Shown: piece after piece, positions 1 to 6,700 of the stretch
How the letters are laid out: each line of letters begins with the position of its first letter
Numbering within the stretch: position 1 is the stretch's first letter
Assembly: GCA_023418095.1 (NCBI GenBank)
Contig: JAEZDL010000197.1
Location: 1-7,960 of the forward strand
Length of the DNA stretch: 7,960 nucleotides
From: Bacteroidota bacterium
GTDB lineage: Bacteria; Bacteroidota; Bacteroidia; Flavobacteriales_F; PHOS-HE28
Reading direction: 5' to 3'
Made by a program: the position numbers and the translations under genes
The notes under the pieces: model-generated
Told to the model about the DNA's origin: nothing
The model's database searches: none
The model's input: only the letters and a program-made list of their open reading frames with translations

Positions 1-1
1 A

Positions 2-265
2 ACAGCCAAGAGCAATCTCATGGATTCAGATGGAGCAATTGCCGACTTGGATAAAGCCATTGAACTCAGACCTGACTATATGGAAGCTTATGCAAATCGC
101 GGGGTTCAGAAGATCAACAAACTTCCAATAGCCGAAAGGACAGGTAAACGGATCGACTGTTTGGAAGGTCCATGCGCTGATCTTTTACAGGCCAAGGAAT
201 TCGGAGATACCTCAATCGATGATATGATCTTTCTTTATTGTAGTGGATGCAAGGGAAGGAATTAG
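2..265 (+). CDS. C-terminal part of a tetratricopeptide repeat (TPR) protein, 5' end outside the window
   Basis: The reading frame is already open at the left edge: codons before the first ATG (position 20) encode AKSNL, which fits the first helix of a TPR unit, so that ATG is probably internal. The visible part has one clear TPR unit, with the hallmark GAIADLDKAIELRPDY (helix B) running into AYANRG of the next unit. A degenerate final unit follows, in which PCADLLQAKEFGD resembles the capping ACxDxxxAxxLGD ending common in Bacteroidota TPR proteins. The tail has three Cys (YCSGC plus EGPC). TPRs mediate protein-protein contacts; partner, location and any N-terminal domain cannot be read from this fragment. 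The base composition appears more AT-rich than the genes to its right. The stop is TAG at 263-265. TPR assignment is firm; function is unknown. Confidence 0.8.
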   Translation, partial: TAKSNLMDSDGAIADLDKAIELRPDYMEAYANRGVQKINKLPIAERTGKRIDCLEGPCADLLQAKEFGDTSIDDMIFLYCSGCKGRN

Positions 266-299
266 CTTTTCGTGTTAGGTCCTTAGCTGGATCGTGTTG

Positions 300-504
300 A
301 AGAACTGAAAGCCCGCTTGCGAAGCCCTCACCGGATCTGCGTAAGCGGCGCAGGCGGAAAACCCCGGCCCACGGGAATGATCAATATCCAATTCTCAATA
401 TCCAATGACCAAGTTGCGGTACTGGAATTGAGGCCGGGCCTTGCAGCCCCTTCGACTTCGCTCAGAAGAGGCTTCGAAGCGACCTGACCGGAATTCGCCC
501 AACC
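300..504. repeat. Dispersed intergenic repeat, copy 1
   Basis: Positions 300-448 align without gaps to 1176-1324 with 8 mismatches in 149 bp (about 95% identity, counted by eye). After an unrelated 30-bp segment (449-478) the match resumes at 479-504 versus 1331-1356 with one mismatch. Internal structure: a stem-capable pair GCTTGCG/CGTAAGC with one G-U pair; a 12-nt direct repeat TCAATATCCAAT at 381-392 and 395-406; and a GC-rich arm pair CCCGGCC (363-369) / GGCCGGG (432-438). It fills most of the 339-bp gap between the TPR gene and the cytochrome gene. It has no convincing coding content. Such structured elements are typical non-autonomous dispersed repeats of Bacteroidota genomes; the mobilising enzyme is not evident here. 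Confidence 0.85.
449..478. repeat. TTCGAC...CTCAG short element inside repeat copy 1
   Basis: This 30-bp segment interrupts the alignment of the two intergenic repeat copies, which have only six unrelated bases (1325-1330) at the same point in copy 2. It contains CCTTCGACTTCGCTCAG and runs into a perfect 10-bp palindrome GCTTCGAAGC (471-480). The core TTCGAC-n-GCTCAG is shared with 1357-1372, downstream of copy 2. Short words of this kind recur between genes in many Bacteroidota; that statement rests on general familiarity, not a search. Confidence 0.5.
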
Positions 505-515
505 GTTCATCCGCA

Positions 516-531
516 TATGACGACCGTCATA
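516..531. promoter_or_regulatory. Perfect 7-2-7 dyad upstream of the cytochrome gene
   Basis: TATGACG-AC-CGTCATA is a perfect inverted repeat with a 2-bp centre. It lies 73 bp before the ATG at 605 and just outside intergenic repeat copy 1. The size and symmetry suit a dimeric regulator binding site, but no regulator is nearby and no Bacteroidota-type promoter (TTG / TAnnTTTG) could be placed confidently beside it. The role is inference. Confidence 0.3.
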
Positions 532-604
532 GGTCCTTGCACAAACGCATCCCGATCTTCGATCGCACTTTCGCGGATCGTGCGATCCATGAAGATCACA
601 TGCC

Positions 605-1168
605 ATGACTGAAGCTTATTCCAGATGGTACCGGATCTTTCATTGGGCGATCGCGATCGCATTCGTTTTTCTGCTGCTTACGATCTTTCTGCGGCTCACC
701 TGGCTGAACCGGGACAATACGGCGGCGATCATCAAAGACCATCTGGATCGGAATGGTGTGGAGCTTCCGCAGGATCAGTTGATCGTGCTGGCCAAACAGA
801 TCAGGGAACCGATGTGGAAATGGCATGTGTACACGGGTTATGTTCTCGTTGGCCTGTTCACGCTGCGATCTTTACTATGGTCCACCCGGCGCATGAAATT
901 CCCTGATCCGCGTAACGAGCGGTACACATTCCAGGAGAAATTCCAGAAGTGGACGTACGTGATCTTCTATATCTGCGTCGCGATCTCGCTGGTCACCGGT
1001 CTGATCATCGAGTTCGGTCCGAAGAGCGTGAAGAAGAGCGTTGAGTCGATCCACGAACTTTCGATCTATTACCTCGTGCCGTTCGTGATCGTTCATATCG
1101 GTGGCGTGCTGCTTGCCGAGTTCACCGATCGCAAAGGGATCATTTCCCGGATCGTGAGTGGGAGCTGA
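605..1168 (+). CDS. Cytochrome b561-type di-heme membrane protein
   Basis: A 187-residue integral membrane protein with four hydrophobic helices at about residues 11-30, 74-92, 116-134 and 150-170. The pattern matches the bacterial cytochrome b561 / Ni-hydrogenase b-type cytochrome family (PF01292). Four histidines sit where the two b hemes are normally bound: H13 in helix 1 (FHW), H74 at the start of helix 2 (WHVYTGY), and H150 and H164 spaced 14 apart in helix 4. It probably passes electrons between quinones and a redox partner at the inner membrane; the partner cannot be deduced because no dehydrogenase, hydrogenase or peroxidase gene is adjacent. The 40-residue hydrophilic loop 31-73 is long for the family but matches my recollection of Bacteroidota members. 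The ATG at 605 is chosen because it puts the IFHW motif in its usual place near the N-terminus and the other nearby ATGs (589, 600) are out of frame. There is no clear Shine-Dalgarno. The gene stands alone, flanked by direct repeats. Confidence 0.87.
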   Translation: MTEAYSRWYRIFHWAIAIAFVFLLLTIFLRLTWLNRDNTAAIIKDHLDRNGVELPQDQLIVLAKQIREPMWKWHVYTGYVLVGLFTLRSLLWSTRRMKFPDPRNERYTFQEKFQKWTYVIFYICVAISLVTGLIIEFGPKSVKKSVESIHELSIYYLVPFVIVHIGGVLLAEFTDRKGIISRIVSGS

Positions 1169-1175
1169 TGGGGTA

Positions 1176-1356
1176 AAGAACGGAAAGCGCGCTTGCGAAG
1201 CCCTCACCGGATCTGCGTAAGCGGCGCAGGCGGAAAGCCCCGGCCCACGGGAATGATCAATATCCAATTCTCAATATCCAATGATCAAATTGAGGTACCA
1301 GAATTGAGGCCGGGCCTTGCAGCCGGAGACGCGACCTGACAGGAATTCGCCCAACC
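1176..1356. repeat. Dispersed intergenic repeat, copy 2
   Basis: Direct-orientation partner of the copy at 300-504, offset by 876 bp. It starts 8 bp after the cytochrome stop codon. It keeps the 12-nt TCAATATCCAAT doublet (1257-1268 and 1271-1282), the CCCGGCC/GGCCGGG arms and the GCGACCTGAC...CCAACC tail (1331-1356). It lacks the 30-bp TTCGAC segment found inside copy 1. The two copies bracket the cytochrome gene. No coding function. Confidence 0.85.
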
Positions 1357-1378
1357 TTCGACGGGCTCAGGATGACAA
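1356..1378. repeat. TTCGAC...CTCAGGATGACA short element after repeat copy 2
   Basis: The stretch CTTCGACGGGCTCAGGATGACA directly follows the tail of repeat copy 2. It belongs to the same short-word family as 449-465 in copy 1, but sits outside the repeat rather than within it. Words of this form are familiar from intergenic regions of many bacteria; their function is unknown. Confidence 0.45.
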
Positions 1379-1393
1379 TTTTTCCAAGTCTTA

Positions 1394-1441
1394 TGTCCTA
1401 TGACGGTTGCTTATTTCGATGCACGGCATTGGCATAGGACA
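1394..1441. promoter_or_regulatory. 9-bp inverted repeat overlapping a promoter-like sequence
   Basis: TGTCCTATG (1394-1402) and CATAGGACA (1433-1441) are perfect inverted copies separated by 30 nt. The right arm overlaps the TTGGCA at 1429-1434 and the following spacer. It could be a paired operator or an RNA stem; there is no T-run directly after it, so an intrinsic terminator is unlikely. Function is inferred only from symmetry and position. Confidence 0.3.
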
Positions 1442-1458
1442 GATCCATAGGATATAAT
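1429..1458 (+). promoter_or_regulatory. Sigma70-like promoter candidate upstream of pdeM
   Basis: TTGGCA (1429-1434), an 18-bp spacer and TATAAT (1453-1458) match the general bacterial consensus at 11 of 12 positions, and lie 79 bp before the GTG start of pdeM. The primary sigma factor of Bacteroidota normally recognises TTG / TAnnTTTG, which is not present here, so the match may be fortuitous. Confidence 0.2.
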
Positions 1459-1484
1459 ACGAAACACCGCCACGGCTGTTCATT

Positions 1485-1516
1485 TTCTGATCATCTGATC
1501 TTCTGATCATCTGATC
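1485..1516. repeat. Perfect 16-bp tandem duplication upstream of pdeM
   Basis: TTCTGATCATCTGATC occurs twice head to tail (1485-1500 and 1501-1516) with no mismatch. Each unit contains the palindrome TGATCA. The pair ends 21 bp before the pdeM start and would lie in its 5' leader. This is a likely slippage product; copy number may vary between strains. Confidence 0.8.
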
Positions 1517-1537
1517 GCACGTCCCTAACTTCGCCCC

Positions 1538-2209
1538 GTGCTCCCTGCAACCCTTGAGATCGCTGGCGAACAGCTGCTGCTCCATCCCTACCGCGCTTTG
1601 TTTTGGGCGCGCATGCGGTGGTTGATCGTGGCGGATCTGCATCTGGGCAAAGCAGCGCATTTCCGCAAGGCGGGCATCCCGCTTCCCGAGGGATCCGATC
1701 AGGCAACGCTGGCACGGCTCGATCGGTTGCTCGCGGAATTCCGTCCGGAGCGATTGATCCTGCTCGGCGATCTGTTCCACAGCGTGCACAACCGGCAATG
1801 GGAAACCTTCGCGGCGTGGTGCATGGCGCAGGAGATCGCGATCCACCTGGTGATGGGCAACCACGACATCCTCGCCGATCGGCGCTACGATGATGCGTGC
1901 CTGAACGTGCATACCGATACGATCGAGGAAGGGCCGTTCGTGTTCACGCACGAACCGGCGGATCGGCCGGGCACGTATGTGATCAGCGGGCATGTGCATC
2001 CCGGCGTGAAGCTGGAGGCACTCGTTCACGGATCGATGCGGATGCCGTGTTTCCTTTTTGGTGAGAAGCAGGCGTTGTTGCCGGCCTTCGGCACGAACAC
2101 CGGACTTTTCATCATGAAGCCGACTGTGACCGATCGTGTTTTCGCGGTGACCGATCGGGCGGTACTGGATGTGAGCAGCGGGCTGGAGCGGGCGCGGCAG
2201 GTGAGGTAG
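1538..2209 (+). CDS. pdeM: PdeM: ligase-associated DNA damage response metallophosphoesterase/endonuclease
   Basis: A 223-residue calcineurin-like metallophosphoesterase with the full two-metal site: DLHLGK (33-38), GDLFHS (77-82), GNHD (107-110), THEP (137-140) and SGHVHPG (150-156), then PAFGTNTG (182-189). The DLHLGK start and PAFG-TG ending mark the PdeM subfamily, which accompanies an ATP-dependent DNA ligase, a DEXH helicase (Lhr-like) and an exonuclease in a bacterial DNA repair cluster. It presumably acts on DNA ends in the cytoplasm. An in-frame TAA at 1526-1528 limits the upstream end. The GTG at 1538 is preferred because the residues before DLHLGK (…LLLHPYRALFW…) are typical of the family; the next in-frame ATG (1613) would remove them. 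No Shine-Dalgarno is visible. None of its usual partners is in the window. The gene converges on the 156-residue minus-strand gene with a 10-bp gap. Confidence 0.9.
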   Translation: MLPATLEIAGEQLLLHPYRALFWARMRWLIVADLHLGKAAHFRKAGIPLPEGSDQATLARLDRLLAEFRPERLILLGDLFHSVHNRQWETFAAWCMAQEIAIHLVMGNHDILADRRYDDACLNVHTDTIEEGPFVFTHEPADRPGTYVISGHVHPGVKLEALVHGSMRMPCFLFGEKQALLPAFGTNTGLFIMKPTVTDRVFAVTDRAVLDVSSGLERARQVR

Positions 2210-2219
2210 ATCCTACATT

Positions 2220-2690
2220 TCAGACCGATCTCCGATATCCCATATTGATCGCATGGATGATCGCGAGCACTTCCAGCGGTTCGATCGGAGGTTCGTGCAT
2301 CATCTCCACGATATGATCGGGATCGATGCTTTTCCAGTTGTGCTTCGCTTGTAAGATCATGCGTTCACGGCCAGCATGATCGATCACTTTGAAGCGCTGT
2401 TTCCAAAACGAGACCGGTTTGTATTCCAGTGATCGCTCCGGTTGTCCGGGCCGCTCGAGTTTACCGCTACCTTTCCAGGTGTACGTGATCTCCATCACCG
2501 CATGACCATTGAAGTTCACGGTGAACCCGGTGGCCCAAAAACCTTTCTGGCCGGTGATCTGGAATACACCTTCCGGCACCAACACTTCAGCTTTTTCGCT
2601 CCAACCACTGGGATAGATCAAGCGACCGAGTTCCGTGTTCCCATCGGAGAGAACGAAGTTGCGTTTGGGAAGCCGATCGATCCGCAGCAT
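2220..2690 (-). CDS. Protein of unknown function, possible tubby/LURP-one-like fold
   Basis: A 156-residue soluble protein without signal peptide or clear membrane helix. I do not recognise the family with certainty. It alternates short beta-prone segments rich in aromatic residues (FVLSDGN, GRLIYPSGWSEKAEVLV, GFWATGFTVNF, AVMEITYTWKG, FWKQRFKVID) and ends in one hydrophobic helix, PLEVLAIIHAINMGYRR. A beta-barrel of such strands closed by a single C-terminal hydrophobic helix is the architecture of tubby-C/LURP-one/scramblase-like proteins, so that fold is a reasonable but unproven guess. The ATG at 2688-2690 is the best start; there is no strong Shine-Dalgarno. It lies 61 bp downstream of the SprF-like gene on the same strand and could share its transcript. 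Coding is supported by an uninterrupted frame, plausible protein composition and a fit into the gap between its neighbours. Confidence 0.72.
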   Translation of the reverse strand: MLRIDRLPKRNFVLSDGNTELGRLIYPSGWSEKAEVLVPEGVFQITGQKGFWATGFTVNFNGHAVMEITYTWKGSGKLERPGQPERSLEYKPVSFWKQRFKVIDHAGRERMILQAKHNWKSIDPDHIVEMMHEPPIEPLEVLAIIHAINMGYRRSV

Positions 2691-2751
2691 GATCGAATAT
2701 CACACCTTGGATCGAAGAATTGTACACCGATCGGATAGGCGGCGGAATGAT

Positions 2752-3744
2752 CTACTTGGGCGGCTGCTTTCCCTTGAACATTCCACCGTAGACCACCGAG
2801 ATCTCCAGTCCGCCCATTCCACCGGTGTAGTTCTTCAAACCGGAAATATTCCGATCGTATGCGAGGCGCATGGTGGTGGTGCGATACTGCAGACCGGTCT
2901 GGATGATGATCGCATCATTGGTGCGGTAACCGCCACCGAGCAGCAGCTTGTATTCGCTTTCACCCAGTTGGTATGCACCAAGCAGGTTCGCGTTCAACTG
3001 GGTGACGTTGGCCTGAAGCATGAAGAGTAAGCCCGGTGTAACGGTGAGTTTTTCAGCAGCATCGATCTCCGCGCCACCATGCACGGCGAATTTGATCGGC
3101 GTGCGATCCATTTGATCGGTGAAGGACTGGCGAGGCCGGGTGAGATGCGCGAACATCAATCCACCGAACGGTCGCACCCGCTGATCCTGCTTCAAGCTTA
3201 CGTAGGCGATCCCGAGGTTCGCATCGAATCCGATCAGCGATGTGCGCACGAAGTTCTCGCCGTTTGGCAGGCTGGTATCGAAGACCTGATCGGTGCCTGT
3301 GTACTGGCTGTCGAACGTGTATCCGCCGGGATCGAAACTGCGCTGCATGAGCCCGAGTTGCAGACCGGCGGTGAGTTGGTGCTGGTCGCGGTGCTCCTGG
3401 CTGATGATGTCGTACGCGCCCGATACCATGAAGTTCAATGTGCCGTAGCCGCTGGATCCAGCGCGATCAAGCACAACGTAGGCACCGTATCCATAACGTT
3501 CCATTGTTGCCGCTTCGAACCACGCCGCCGATCGGGTGAACGGGTTGCGCGCAAGTCCGCGCCACTGATCGCGGTGCTGCAGACCGGCGGTGAAGTCGTT
3601 GGAGCCTGCCCCGAACATGCCGGTGAGCGCAGGGTTCAGGATAACGCCCGAAGCATCGTATTGCGAGAAGTGATGGTCCTGCGCGGAGAGCGATCCGGCA
3701 AGCAAAGATCCGATCACGCTAAGATTGAGTAGTGCCTTTTTCAT
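2752..3744 (-). CDS. PorP/SprF-family type IX secretion system outer-membrane protein
   Basis: A 330-residue protein beginning MKK with a hydrophobic core and signal peptidase I-like SLSA|QD cleavage near residue 21. Family hallmarks follow: QDHHFSQY (22-29), NPALTG (37-42) and HRDQWRGL (57-64). The rest is alternating amphipathic beta strands with the repeated LxxGLQ/GGGYRT pattern of an outer-membrane barrel, ending in strand-like LEISVVYGGMF. It matches the PorP/SprF family (TIGR03519). In Flavobacterium, SprF is needed for secretion or surface attachment of the adhesin SprB, encoded just upstream; here too the gene follows a giant type B cargo gene. The ATG at 3742-3744 is preferred over a TTG at 3757-3759 (which would overlap the previous stop): it gives a normal MKK signal peptide and has AAGGGA just upstream. 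Conserved partner status is inferred from gene order. Confidence 0.92.
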   Translation of the reverse strand: MKKALLNLSVIGSLLAGSLSAQDHHFSQYDASGVILNPALTGMFGAGSNDFTAGLQHRDQWRGLARNPFTRSAAWFEAATMERYGYGAYVVLDRAGSSGYGTLNFMVSGAYDIISQEHRDQHQLTAGLQLGLMQRSFDPGGYTFDSQYTGTDQVFDTSLPNGENFVRTSLIGFDANLGIAYVSLKQDQRVRPFGGLMFAHLTRPRQSFTDQMDRTPIKFAVHGGAEIDAAEKLTVTPGLLFMLQANVTQLNANLLGAYQLGESEYKLLLGGGYRTNDAIIIQTGLQYRTTTMRLAYDRNISGLKNYTGGMGGLEISVVYGGMFKGKQPPK

Positions 3745-3756
3745 CGGTCCCTTGTT
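3745..3756 (-). promoter_or_regulatory. Ribosome binding site supporting the ATG start of the SprF-like gene
   Basis: Read on the minus strand the sequence before the ATG is AACAAGGGACCG. The AAGGGA (3753-3748) is Shine-Dalgarno-like with a short spacer. It lies in the 11-bp gap after the stop codon of the giant gene, so translation of the two is probably coupled. This decides against the TTG start at 3759. Confidence 0.5.
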
Positions 3757-6700
3757 CAACGAATGATGCTGATGTCACCAGCCATGTCCACTTCTTTTCC
3801 GTCGATCGTTCTTCCTTTGAACGTGTAGATGTACACGCCGCCGGGCTGTTCCTTTCCACGGTAGCTGCCATCCCAGCCGATCGCTTGTTGATCGGAACTG
3901 AAGAGCTGTACGCCCCAGTTGTCGTAGATGTTGAACTGGAATTCCGCGAACGGTCCGCCGCGCACCAGGAACACATCATTCGCACCATCACCGTTCGGCG
4001 TGAAGGCCGTGGGTATGCCGGTGGGAAGTACTATGGGCTGATCTGGTTCGATGACTATTACGCTCACCATTGCCGTATCCGTGCAGCCACTTGCGCTCGT
4101 TACCACCAATTCGATCTGGTACGTTCCAAGTTCGTTGTACACGTGTTGTACGATCTCGCCACTCACATCGGTAGTGCCATCGCCCATGTTCCAATCCCAT
4201 GCGACCGCATTCGTTGAAGTGCTCGCCAGATCGATCGGGAAGTACAACTCGACCTCCAATGGATCAGCACTGAACGATGCGATCGGAACTGCTGGAACGA
4301 TCACCGAAAGTGTGTCGCTCGCTTCACAACCGTTCTGGTCGGTCGCTAAAATGATCACCTCATAATTTCCGCTGGCCGCGTAGGTGTGGATCGGTCCTGC
4401 CTCTTGGGAAGTCGCGCCATCACCAAATGACCAGGTGAGATCCTCTGCACCGATCGTGTTGTTGGTGAACACAACCTCCGTGGATCCACATTCGGCGGTG
4501 TAGGAAACATCCATTGCAAGCGTATCCATCACCGTAACGAGGAGCGTATCCTCCACAAGACCGCAACCATTCCATCCTTGTACAATGAGGGTGATCGTCC
4601 GTCCTGCATCAGCCGCAACCGACTGGTAGCTGGCCACGATACTGGTGTCGTTACTGAGCGATCCTCCGCCAAGGCTGAACCAGAAGGCCGTAGTGGTATT
4701 ACTTGCTGTCCCGACCAGTTCGATCGAGGAATTCGGACAGATCGTAACATCTTCACCCGCGATCATTTCAGGCATTGGAAGAAGGCTGATCAGGAGTGAA
4801 TCGATCGCACCTTCGCAACCGTTGTTATTCGTTGAAGTGAGATAGACCCATGTACTTCCGGTTTGAATATCGCCAGGACCTGGGAGATATACCGCGTTGA
4901 TCTCAACTGCATTCTCGTTGAACTCACCATCGCCCGCAGTGGACCATACGCCCATTGTTGTTGCGCCGCTCACCAACCCTGAAAGTGTGATGCCAGGCGT
5001 GTCCAGACAGGCGGAAACATCTTCTCCGGCTTCCACGCTGATACCGGCATTGATGGTAATGAGCACATCTGCGGAAGTGGGACCGCATTCACCTTCGTTG
5101 GTGGACGTGAGCGTCAACTGCACGCCATTGATCTGATCCATCGCACCCAACTCATAGATCGCATCAAGCGTTGTGGCATCCGGTAGGAATTGGCCGTCGC
5201 CGCTGGTTGTCCAGATGCCTGTTGAAGAAGAACCTGAGACCGATCCGTTCAGTTGCACCAATGTTGAACCGGCGCAAAGGCCGATCGAAGGACCGGCATC
5301 AACTGATGCAGAGGCACCGAAGTTCACGAATAGTGTGTCGCTCGAAATTCCACAGCCATTGTTCTCTTCTCCGATCAGAATGATCGTTGCGGTACCCGCG
5401 GTGATCTCTTCCGGGGTCGCGGTGTACTGCGTTTGCAGATCAGTGATCGAAGTGAATTGTCCGGCACCGATCCAGGTGATCGAAGCATCACCGGTAATGG
5501 TCGCGGCAAGATCGGTCTGGGAAGCATTGCAGATCAACTGATCCTCGCCCGCTTCGATCGTGAAACCATTGTTGAAGTTGATGGTGATCTGCTCCGTAAC
5601 CGATGCACAATGAACATCACCGGTGGAAGTGAGCGTGAGGGTTACGCTTCCGTTTGCCACATCGTCAACGCTAGGTTGATAGACGTTCTGCAGAACCTCT
5701 GGATCATCGGTGAATGTTCCGGTTCCCACAGTGCTCCAGATCCCTGTACCTGTTCCCGATGTAATCGATCCATCCAGGTCGATCACAGCGTTCGCGCAAA
5801 TGGACTGATCGGTTCCGGCATCAACGATCGGAGGCGCGATCAACGTTACTTCGATCGTATCAGCCACCGGCGAACACGAAGCTGTTGCGCTCAAGGTCAG
5901 GAGCACCGATCCAGCCTGCTTGTCCTCTTCACTGAAATGATATTCCGCATCGATCGAATTAGCATCCGGCAGGAAACTTCCTGTTCCGTTGCTTGTCCAT
6001 AAACCACCACCGTTGCTGACCGAACCGTTCAATACAAGTGCGTTCGTCGAGCAGATGGTCGTGTCAGTTCCCGCGATCACTTCGGGAACATTGTTCACCA
6101 GTACCATCAGTGTATCGTGCGATGCACTGCACACACCATCATCAAGAGTGGTGAGGATGAGGATCGCTTCACCTGCTGCGAGATCGGTCGTTCCGAGCTG
6201 ATAGATCGCATTCAGATCATTCACGGATGGCGCGAAATTTCCATCGCCCAGGGTGCTCCATTGCCCAGTGGTAGCGGTTCCTCCTACCTCACCGAAAAGA
6301 TCAACGGCGGTTTGGCCTGTGCAGATCGTAACGTCATTGCCCGCAATTGCTGAAGGTCCGGCGATCACGGTGAGGACGAGTTCATCCTGCATGGGACATG
6401 CATTGGTCGCCTGCAACGTGAGTACAATGTCACCCGTGATGGCATCCGTTGGCCCAGGGTGATACTGTGCGTTCAATGCTGTTTCCGAAGGAATGAAAGT
6501 TCCATCGCCCGTGGTGCTCCAGATCCCGGTAGTTGTGCTACCCGAGACCGATCCACCGAGATCGATGAGCACATTATCGCAAGCATTTTGATCGACACCG
6601 ACGGAAACCGAAGGTGGAAGGCTGAAATTCAACTGCAACGTATCGGAAACCGCCAGGCAGTTCCCGTTGTTCGTTGATGTGAACACCAGTTGAAGTCCGC

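Noticed and set aside
328..606. A 92-codon open frame on the minus strand across the intergenic repeat
   Set aside because: It is a readthrough of the dispersed repeat (SEVEG and the NSSTATWSLDIENW stretch come directly from repeat DNA) and has no domain-like composition.
875..1267. A 130-codon minus-strand frame across the cytochrome gene
   Set aside because: It overlaps a well-supported gene and runs into the intergenic repeat; no recognisable domain.
523..1407. The 11-mer CCTATGACGGT occurring on the minus strand at 523-533 and on the plus strand at 1397-1407 as a shared operator
   Set aside because: Several 11-bp matches are expected by chance in 8 kb; no further flanking similarity was found.
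2206..2216. GTAG-ATC-CTAC hairpin between the convergent genes as a terminator
   Set aside because: Only four base pairs and no T-run; too weak to call.
3757..3759. TTG start for the SprF-like gene, overlapping the preceding stop as TTGA
   Set aside because: The ATG at 3742-3744 gives a standard MKK signal peptide and has a Shine-Dalgarno-like AAGGGA; the TTG would add five residues before it with no clear ribosome site.
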